From NCBI RefSeq assembly GCF_963678635.1, contig NC_087069.1:19008660-19072659 (forward strand): DNA of 64,000 nucleotides. Reading direction: 5' to 3'. A program made the translations under genes and the position numbers. This stretch comes from Symsagittifera roscoffensis. Its lineage: Eukaryota; Xenacoelomorpha; Acoela; Convolutidae. Under the pieces are notes generated by a model. The model saw nothing but the letters and a program-made list of their open reading frames with translations, searched no databases and was not told the DNA's origin. This document shows positions 56,095-64,000 of this stretch, piece after piece. Within the stretch, counting starts at the first letter, position 1. The number at the start of each line of letters is the position of its first letter.

Positions 56095-56298
56095 TGAAAA
56101 AGTGTTCAATACTTGCCTCTTCAGAATATGGCCAAAAAATTTTTGTCTTCTGTGTGTTTTACTCTTAATTGTTAAGGTAACTTGATCTTCGGAAATCCCA
56201 TTAGAGAAACATAAGTCAAATAAGACCTTGAATGATAAGAAATAAACAAATTGCGCCATGTTTTTTGAGGCAACAAAATCGAAACCAGTTATATCCAA
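56095..56298 (-). CDS. Family M segment, copy 2 (MAQFV), open
   Basis: A 78-codon minus-strand frame (56062-56298) whose internal MAQFVYFLSFKVLFDL (from about 56260) aligns with MAQFVFLFLFHLLMDA at 19453. The alignment continues through SNG, RRQK and RQVLNTF. Unlike the copy at 19440-19622 the frame stays open here. A hydrophobic stretch after MAQF could be a membrane or signal segment. Family unknown. Confidence 0.4.
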
Positions 56299-57182
56299 TT
56301 CCTTCTATCAATTGAGCTAAGAAACGAATTAACGCAAAATCAGCTGTTTAATCTCGAAAATGCCCAAAATCAAGTCCAATACAAAAAATTTGTAACAATA
56401 TTCCAATATTCATCAACGTTTTAAGTTGACCACGAGAAAATGATTTCAGCCACCCTCAATTAAAAACTTTAAACCAGTGCCAATAACGTACCAATAGTTT
56501 TTACGTCTGAATAAGCTAATTTTCACCATCAGCAGCAAGTTTTATTAGAAGACACTACCAAGATTGGTAAAGTTATCACACTGATCAAGTCGGTTTTTCC
56601 GTTGACAATGTTTCAAAATGCATAGTCAAGTTTTATTACAACGCTTCTTCGTCAAAATGTTTATTCAGGTGCGTTATTAGGAAACTGACATTTTCTGGAC
56701 GCGGATGTACTAGTAAAAGTTTGATACAATATATGAAAAATTTTATGGAGGGTGGCTTTGATCATTCGATTTTGGCCTAAGTAAAAATGATATTCAGGTT
56801 CGAATTAAACTTTGATCAAAATCAGCTTCAAAAACAAGAAACTTTGGCAGTTGAACTATATACAGGCGAAAAAAAGTAAGGCAACCAAACAGTTTGTTTT
56901 ATTTTTTCAAAATTTTTCGAAGATAGCATTCAAAAAATGAAGCCTTTTTTTATTGTGTGCAAAAACAACAAGTTTGATCAAAACTCGAACTGTTCGGTCA
57001 CACATATATTTAGCAAAATTTTAACTTTTAGGACGTTGAAAACCTGCAAATAACATAAATAAGGAATTTTTGGATCGCATTCCACTGACGATTACGTAAA
57101 ATTTTCACTTGGATTTTGGCAATTTGGCAGTCCAAAATGAACTTGGTTCATAGTTTTACAAAGAAATAGGAAACTTACAGCT
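56299..57182. other. No gene seen
   Basis: AT-rich DNA without supportable features. Confidence 0.4.
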
Positions 57183-58400
57183 CCAAATCAAATGTCATAA
57201 AGATAGTTCTGTTGAAATTAAAATTTAATTTAGTTTTCACTTCAACTTTTGTACCAGAAAACAATTTGTATGTCGGACAAACAATTGCCTCAATCAACGT
57301 TAAAGTAATAGCAACTACTCTAAAAAAACCTAAAAAACATTTTGCTTTTAAAAAAAAAACAGTTTTTTTGCTTGGTTAACAAGTTGCGTTCTTTTCGTCT
57401 CCAGTATACAGTTTTTTTCTTTTCAAAATGACCTACTTTGAGGATATTTTTGAAAAAAGTTCCTTCGTACTGCAGAAAAACACATCGAACGACAACAAAT
57501 GATCTGAACTATTGTATCTAAAAGTCTCATTGTTTTATTGAACATTATGAACCTCTTTGTTTTGAACCTGTTTAATCCCGGTCCAAAAATGACCGTTGTA
57601 TCCTTGAGATAGGTTTTTCAACGGTGTAACTTTATTAGAAGAAACAGATATTGAGGAAATTTGCGGCGCGGAATTAAGTTTTTCTCTTTTAAATTGTTTC
57701 ACATCACATCGCATGTCTATTTAAAAAATATTTAGATCTATCAAAAAATCAATAAAATTAATCAAAATTGGCCTTTTGAGAGCCCGAAAAAACATGTAGG
57801 TACTTGAAATCAAAAATTGAGATGTACATATCATTCGCAGTCGTTCGATTTATACGTTTTCGTAAATTCTTCAGGAACTGTTATCCAAAGTTGTCCTTAC
57901 AAAAGGGCATTTTCATAATTGGGGTGAGAACAGAAAATTTGCGTTAAATTTTGTCAGCTAGAGTTTAACATGAAAGAGCGAGTTTTTTCTTTACAAGTTT
58001 AGAGTAATGAAGACGACAACACTGACTGATCAGTTTTTCCATTAAATTGAGCTCTATGGATGTGCTTAAACCGAGTTGCCAATTTTTTGCAGTAGATCAA
58101 CAATAGTTTTTTATTGCATTGCAAAAAGGTCTGATCTAATTGATGATAGCAGTGTCGAGACTGGAACAAATTTCGAGATGCAATAAAAGTTGTTGAATAT
58201 CTGGTATTTAAAAATTTTTCAAGCTAACACGTGATTGTTGCTGCATCGTTTCGTGTGATTATTTTACGATAAAACACACATGTTCAGCTAGCTGCCGAGC
58301 TATATTTGAAAAAACTGTGCAAAAAAAGAACTATTAGTGCACAATTTGAACAACTATTGTAACATTGAAGAACAATTGCATTTTCCCTAGAGCAATCTGT
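57183..58400 (+). repeat. Tandem duplication, 1218-bp unit 1
   Basis: Starts ccaaatcaaatgtcataaag and ends ttttccctagagcaatctgt. Repeated head to tail from 58401 with about a dozen substitutions and a few homopolymer length changes (~99%). A short frame reading KFNLVFTSTFVPENNLYVGQ is in both units but no longer product is preserved. Confidence 0.9.
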
Positions 58401-59615
58401 CCAAATCAAATGTCATAAAGATAGTTCTGTTGAAATTAAAATTTAATTTAGTTTTCACTTCAACTTTTGTACCAGAAAACAATTTGTATGTCGGACAAAC
58501 AATTGCCTCAATCAACGTTAAAGTAATAGCAACTACTCTAAAAAAACTTAAAAAACATTTTGCTTTAAAAAAAAACAGTTTTTTTGCTTGGTTAACAAGT
58601 TGCGTTCTTTTCGTCTCCAGTATACAGTTTTTTTCTTTTCAAAATGACCTACTTTGAGGATATTTTTGAAAAAAGTTCCTTCGTACTGCAGAAAAACACA
58701 TCGAACGACAACAAATGATCTGAACTATTATATCTAAAAGTCTCATTGTTTTATTGAACATTATGAACCTCTTTGTTTTGAACCTGTTTAATCCCGGTCC
58801 AAAAATGACCGTTGTATCCTTGAGATAGGTTTTTCAACGGTGTAACTTTATTAGAAGAAACAGATATTGAGGAAATTTGCGGCGCGGAATTAAGTTTTTC
58901 TCTTTTAAATTGTTTCACATCACATCGCATGTCTATTTAAAAAATATTTAGATCTATCAAAAAATCATTAAAATAATCAAAATTGGCCTTTTGAGAGCCC
59001 GAAAAAACATGTAGATACTTGAAATCAAAAATTGAGATGTACATATCATTCGCAGTCGTTCGATTTATACGTTTTCGTAAATTCTTCAGGAACTGTTATC
59101 CAAAGTTGTCCTTACAAAAGGGCATTTTCATAATTGGGGTGAGAACAGAAAATTTGCGTTAAATTTTGTCAGCTAGAGTTTAACATGAGAGAGCGAGTTT
59201 TTTCTTTACAAGTTTAGAGTAATGAAGACGACAACACTGACTGATCAGTTTTTCCATTAAATTGAGCTCTATGGATGTGCTTAAACCGAGTTGCCAATTT
59301 TTTAAAGTAGATCAACAATAGTTTTTTATTGCATTGCAAAAAGGTCTGATCTAATTGATGATAGCAGTGTCGAGACTGGAACAAATTTCGAGATGCAATA
59401 TAAGTTGTTGAATATCTGGTATTTAAAAATTTTTCAAGCTAACACGTGATTGTTGCTGCATCGTTTCGTGTGATTATTTTACGATAAAACACACATATTC
59501 AGCTAGCTGCCGAGCTATATTTGAAAAAACTGTGCAAAAATAAGAACTATTAGTGCACTATTTGAACAACTATTGTAACATTGAAGAACAATTGCATTTT
59601 CCCTAGAGCAATCTT
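58401..59615 (+). repeat. Tandem duplication, 1218-bp unit 2
   Basis: Partner of 57183-58400, 3 bp shorter. The 75-codon frame at 58430-58657 is open here and shifted in unit 1 by an A-run length change, so it is not conserved as protein. Confidence 0.9.
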
Positions 59616-59727
59616 CCATTCAAACTAGAAAGAATGAAAACATTTTTCAATTGTGCCTATTTTGTTCAATTTTTTCACTTTAGTTTTATTCTAGACAAGC
59701 AACAGCTTAAATTGACTTTCGATTTTT

Positions 59728-59850
59728 GTTTCACATTTCGACACTGATGGTCTCATTTTTTCAGAAAGTCTTTCGATGCAATGTATAACTGTTGCTCATC
59801 TACTACTAATAGAACTCAGGGTTTTCAAAAATACTTGTTTCAATTTTTGC
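59728..59850 (+). pseudogene. Family E segment, copy 2 (MQ.I.VAHL)
   Basis: cacatttcgacactg … gaaagtctttcgatgcaatg … gttgctcatctactactaat parallels 18335-18450, and one frame reads ESLSMQCITVAHLLLIELRV. A possible acceptor (cattttttcag, AG at about 59763) sits directly before the conserved peptide, suggesting an exon start. The reading is short and followed by AT-rich noise. Confidence 0.35.
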
Positions 59851-60685
59851 ACAATTATTTTGAGTGTGGCACATAACGTGTGTCTTATGTAATTCTGATT
59901 TTCAACTTCTGTACAACACGCGACTTTTTTTTCTTGATTTTTCATTTTAAACCTTTCAACTACCTCTCAGTCATGTAAAAGCTTGATTTTTCTCTTGTTT
60001 ATTGTAATTAGCTTTGATAAAACATGAATATTACATCTATGAGAAAAATACAAAGAGTTGTCACAGTGAATTTTTGTTTTTCCTCAAAAAGTTTGTGGTC
60101 TGTAGAATTTTTTTACGTTTTGTGTAATCAACATTGTTTAGTATGGGTTGTGAAAAAATTGTTCTGTTCCTTTTTATAAATGGACAAATAATTGTTTTTG
60201 TTTATCTACACTTTGCCCGAAGTTTAGTTATGTGTTATGTGAAAATTCATATCTTATGCAGAAATATGATGCATCATTCAATGTCACATGATGATTGTTA
60301 CAAAATTATATTGCGATCATTATTTCGAAACTTAGCTAGATCATGAAAAAAAGAATTAGATCATTTTAAAACAATAGAGAAACACCTAAGCTACACAACT
60401 TTGACTCAAAAGTTTTGACATTTTGCAGAGTTTTACACTTGATCACTCCTCAAAAACTCATTCATACAAAAATTTTTCTTTTTCTTATCTGATAAAGGAA
60501 AATATATTCAGGGTAGCTTTTAAATTAATGACTGTAATGTAACATTATAGATAAAGCAAGCTTGAAAAAAAAACGAAAATATCGACAGTTGCAGGGTGTT
60601 TAGAATAAAAAAAAAGTCGGTGAATTATACATTCGTGGTTTATATTCAGAATTTTTTCATTAAATGATGTCTTCTATCTTTTTGA
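59851..60685. other. No gene seen
   Basis: AT-rich. A 70-codon plus-strand frame (60134-60346) has a hydrophobic start but no relative or splice context. Confidence 0.35.
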
Positions 60686-61039
60686 TCATTGTTTATTTGT
60701 TTTCTTGGAGTTTTTGAAAAAATTTTGAGCCACTTTTTCTTTGATATCGTGGTACCAGGACCCGTTTGAGAATTTCAAAAAAACCATTTGCACTTTTTTT
60801 TCCAGCAGTTTACGTGTTGTCAGCAAGAAGTTCTTTTTATGTTCGTTAAACTTCATTACGAAGTCAAACTGTGCATTTGTGATTTGTAAGCGGGTATGTA
60901 TGTCTTCTTTTGTTCTTTCATTTTCTTTGATGATTGAATACTTGTCTTTCGAGTCCATGAACATACAGACACAAAATTTTGCGCCTGTCCAGAGCACAGT
61001 TTGGCCTCGTTTTTTAGCATTCAGAGCGCTTTTTACCAT
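60686..61039 (-). CDS. Family R open frame, 117 codons, longest copy
   Basis: A minus-strand frame from ATG at 61039: MVKSALNAKKRGQTVLWTGA, then KFCVC, MDSKDK, a charged helical part, NAQFDFVMKFNEH, and a lysine-rich tail with FLKFSNGSWYHDIKEKV. Copies at 7552-7797 and (partly) 20890-20975 share RGQTV.W.GA.FCVC, (M/L)DS.DK and NAQF. The product is small, basic and soluble in appearance. It is the most complete member and has no internal break. There is no signal peptide or known domain. It could be a transposon-derived or host exon; the amino-acid conservation over diverged DNA is the best argument that it is real. Confidence 0.45.
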   Translation of the reverse strand: MVKSALNAKKRGQTVLWTGAKFCVCMFMDSKDKYSIIKENERTKEDIHTRLQITNAQFDFVMKFNEHKKNFLLTTRKLLEKKVQMVFLKFSNGSWYHDIKEKVAQNFFKNSKKTNKQ

Positions 61040-61999
61040 ATCATTTGTGGTAAAACTTGATCAAGCTGATCATGATTTCAATGTCTAGAACCGATCACTT
61101 CGCTTCGCGATTTTTTCTAACAAGCAGTAACGTTGTACTTACATGCTGTACTATTGAACAGTAGAGCCCAGTTAAACTATCATAACATGGCATATGACTG
61201 CAAGAAAACAACTGTTGAATTTCAATGAAAGAATTGCAGATGGAGAACTGAGAACTTTTTAAAATTAGAAGATCCAAAACATCCCTCATGATATCCTTCA
61301 GTCCAATATATCCCTCAGTTCAAAATATCCCACATGAATATTCAACAGTTCTTGTTGTTTTCATTAGATCCTGCAAGAGGTTTTTAAGGTTTTACAACTG
61401 AATTAGTGACAGCCTACAACCCAGCCGCAGAGATATTAAGCTACCGCAAAACTATATCTCAATTTTTTTTTTTCATTAAAATTACCTAAAAGAATCTCAA
61501 AAAATTTATGATTCAATTGAAAAACTAAGATACGTTTTTTAAGCTAGATACACTTTTACATCCTTTTCTGATCAATTTCTCTGCTCAAACAAAACGTATT
61601 CAGCGTGTTTCTTGCCTTATTTAAGAAACGTTCGCTTTAGATTTTGACGTTTGATTTACAATCACGCGTTTTTTTCGCAAGGGTTTGCTTTTTACTAAAG
61701 CACTCATCCTTGTTTGGTCCGATGACGTTTTGAGCTTTTTTTGCTTTCAATTTTCAAAGTCTTCAAAATATCAACTAAATATTAAGTAATTTTGATGATA
61801 TTGCACTCACCTATGAAAACGCCCTAGCTTTCTAATGGTTATTGATAAGGAATTCTATCAAATTTATTCCCCAGCTTATCACATGCCATCTACCGAAAAA
61901 GTTATCATCTGCATATCCTTATAACCGTTTTTATTAGAACGAAGTTTTGTTAAATATTGATTTTAAGAACTGACTTGTGATCTTTTCTTAACTTGTGCT
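61040..61999. other. No gene seen
   Basis: AT-rich spacer before the second family A element. Short cattcctcatgatatccttc-like pyrimidine words near 61280-61335 are loosely repeated (aatatatccctcagttcaaa, aatatcccacatgaatattc). Confidence 0.35.
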
Positions 62000-62001
62000 T
62001 A

Positions 62002-62974
62002 CCCGCATCCAAGTTTAGGCGTAAATAATCGATTATAACGGATTATTATGATGATTTTTTGACAATTATAATCGATTATAATTACCAAAATTAGGTCCTT
62101 AAGTGATTTATAATTGATTATAATCGTGATATTTTCCAAGAGATTATAATCTCTTATAATCGATTATAATTGATTATAGTTCTTACTAAAAACCCTTAAA
62201 ATCAATTATAATCGATTATAATCGATTATAATATCTTATTTTGCCAAAATTTTTACTATATTCGAATTATATCTTAAGGGTTATTAATTTTGTGTCAATA
62301 AGAAAATCTCTAAAAGAGAGATCTCTTGAACACTTTGGTTCATCTGAACACAAAGTTTTACCACGAAACAAAAGTTTCATATAGATCCCTTCATATGAGT
62401 GGAAAGATTCTCGCGGTATATGAAAAATAAATTTTCCGAATCAATCATGAGACTGAATCAATTTGCTGATGTTTTGGTGTTTTAAAAAGCTTAAAATATG
62501 CATCACAAAACAACCCTAATGGGGAAGAAATGAAAAAAAAACTTATATTTTTGAATTAATTGGAAAACTTTAAAAATATTTTCCTAATTTTTCATAGAAA
62601 CCAATTTCCACAAAAAGCATAAAATATAAGCTATTTAGATGCAACTTCGAAGACAAAAATGGACAAACAAAAGGGATTATAATCAATTATAATCGATTAT
62701 AATGGATTGTTGTGCAAAACCAATGAAATAGAAATGTGAATAAAAATAATGGATTATAATCAATTATAATCGATTATAATTGTATCGAAAACTAGACGAA
62801 TAAATAATCGATTATAATCGATTATCATTGGTTATAATTGATTGTAATTTGATTTTAAAAAGAGTGATTATAATCGATTATTAATTGATTAAAATCGATT
62901 GTTTCTCAACTTTAGTGAGACTGGTACTAAAATCGTAATATAATCGATTATTAACGCTTGAAACTGGATGCGGG
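62002..62974 (+). mobile_element. MITE-like foldback element, family A, copy 2
   Basis: A 973-bp copy of the element at 507-1478, same orientation, same ends (CCCGCATCCAAGTTTAGGCG … ACTGGATGCGGG), about 95% identical by eye. TA lies on both sides (62000-62001, 62975-62976), consistent with a 2-bp target duplication at a TTAA site. The interior palindromes TTATAATCGATTATAA are well preserved. No coding capacity. Confidence 0.88.
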
Positions 62975-62976
62975 TA

Positions 62977-64000
62977 ATTACTTATACGAATATCACAAAG
63001 AACTTGTGTTTTTGTCACCCATAAAACAACTAGCCGAAATTATTACATTTTAAGGGCATAATTTTAATGTTTTGATTCATTGGCGAAATAAGGTTACTTC
63101 TCGTCTCAATTACGTTTATAAATTTTATTGAAACCAGACAAAAAACCTCATGTTTTTGAATTAATTTACAATTTAACATACCAATTGCAAATAAAAAAAC
63201 TCTTTTTGCGTTTTCTCTTATTGAAAATTGTAGACTGAAAATCATTAAAGCAGCATAATTAAACCTTCAAAAGCAGCTACTTTAAACATTGACAAGATTA
63301 AACAGTCGGAATATAATTGAATTAGGTAAAGCTGATCTCAGAAAGTTATAATGTAAATCTTTGCGAAAACGAAATGAAAATAGAACGACCATCTTTTTTT
63401 TAATGAAGAGGTTGCACGATCATATAAGGTCATTTCTGAGGCAATTTCTTTTCTCATGTATAAAACATTATCATCATCATCTTACCGAATTGATATAGTT
63501 GACACTTATTGATTTATTAGCTAATCAAAAAACTTTAAGCTCAATATTAACACTAAAGCAATTTATTTACATGAAGATTTGTAACTCAGGAACCAGTCCA
63601 TCTCAAAACAAACAATTAACCTGATATAAAATGGAAGCAACGATTGAAAGTCCTTTACTTATCACAGATTTATCAACTTTTTTCCCAGTATAGATTATTT
63701 GCAGAAAGATTAAGAAATTGACTCGCAGAAACTATAGAATCAGATTAAACTTTATACGAGGTCTACATGGTATATCACTCAGTATTCGAACGAACCTTAC
63801 ATTATATATATAAACATCCGTGAAAACTTATTTGGTACAGCCGTAGGAAAAAAAGACCAACTCGTGAAGGGAATCAAACAAAAGGAAATTTTCAAGGCCT
63901 TGAACTATCTCTGTTTAAATCAAATAATTCCTCGAAAGAAGGTTGATTAGTTTTTTAAATGATGAAAGAATTCTGGAAACAATGAGAGTAAAAGCTAATA
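62977..64000. other. No gene seen
   Basis: AT-rich DNA to the end of the window. The minus-strand frame at 63030-63245 has no supporting signal. Confidence 0.4.

Noticed and set aside
57183-59615. LTR retrotransposon with 1.2-kb LTRs
   Set aside because: The two units are immediately adjacent with nothing between them and do not start TG and end CA; a simple tandem duplication.
61996-62980. piggyBac-type insertion at TTAA for family A copy 2
   Set aside because: Only TTA is on the left and TAA on the right, and copy 1 is flanked by GCG/CGC, so a 4-bp TTAA duplication is not supported.

Overview
This window looks like AT-rich, repeat-laden nuclear DNA from a metazoan, probably an invertebrate. 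No complete gene can be read through. There is no operon structure, CRISPR array, rRNA or convincing tRNA gene. Two runs of exactly 200 N (28393-28592, 49303-49502) are assembly gaps. The species cannot be named from the sequence. A splice-flanked CAP/CRISP-domain exon and a Polinton-type DNA polymerase relic are the main family-level identifications.

Layout. 0-13 kb: short foldback/MITE-like elements with CCC...GGG ends whose interiors are packed with TTATAATCGATTATAA-type palindromes (507-1478, 2805-3711, 8121-9009, 9901-10882, and another copy at 62002-62974). The same stretch holds a 427-bp inverted repeat (4125-4551), a tandem pair of tRNA-like SINE units (6413-6788) and some exon-like open frames. 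13-17 kb: a minisatellite and a 1091-bp head-to-tail duplication. 17-23 kb: small coding-like segments, several recurring as diverged copies at 7.5-11 kb and 55-61 kb, plus (TC)n and (TG)n tracts. 23-28 kb: mostly empty, with a 397-bp tandem duplication and two exon-like frames just before the first gap. 28.6-35.7 kb: a clearly more GC-rich, heavily broken coding-like block read on the minus strand, carrying a 1.3-kb tandem duplication. 36-39 kb: a promoter-like CCAAT/CRE cluster, a 140-codon open frame and a 25-bp degenerate minisatellite.

39.9-43.2 kb: a good CAP-domain internal exon (39874-40052) with canonical splice sites and a phase-compatible candidate last exon (43075-43165). The intron between them holds a foldback structure with 0.28-kb arms. 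43-48 kb is nearly featureless. 48.5-53.7 kb: a degenerate ~0.2-kb tandem array, then a broken Polinton/Maverick fossil recognisable by its protein-primed family B DNA polymerase. 53.8-61 kb: two more tandem duplications (1.07 and 1.22 kb) and diverged copies of the small coding-like families. 62-63 kb: the second copy of the first MITE, in the same orientation as the copy at 507.

Two themes stand out. One is a set of palindrome-packed CCC-ended elements, some with G-quadruplex-forming cores. The other is at least six head-to-tail duplications of 0.19-1.3 kb, most about 97-99% identical by eye, which are either very recent or assembly-made. Most coding-like segments are given low confidence because no homology search could be run.
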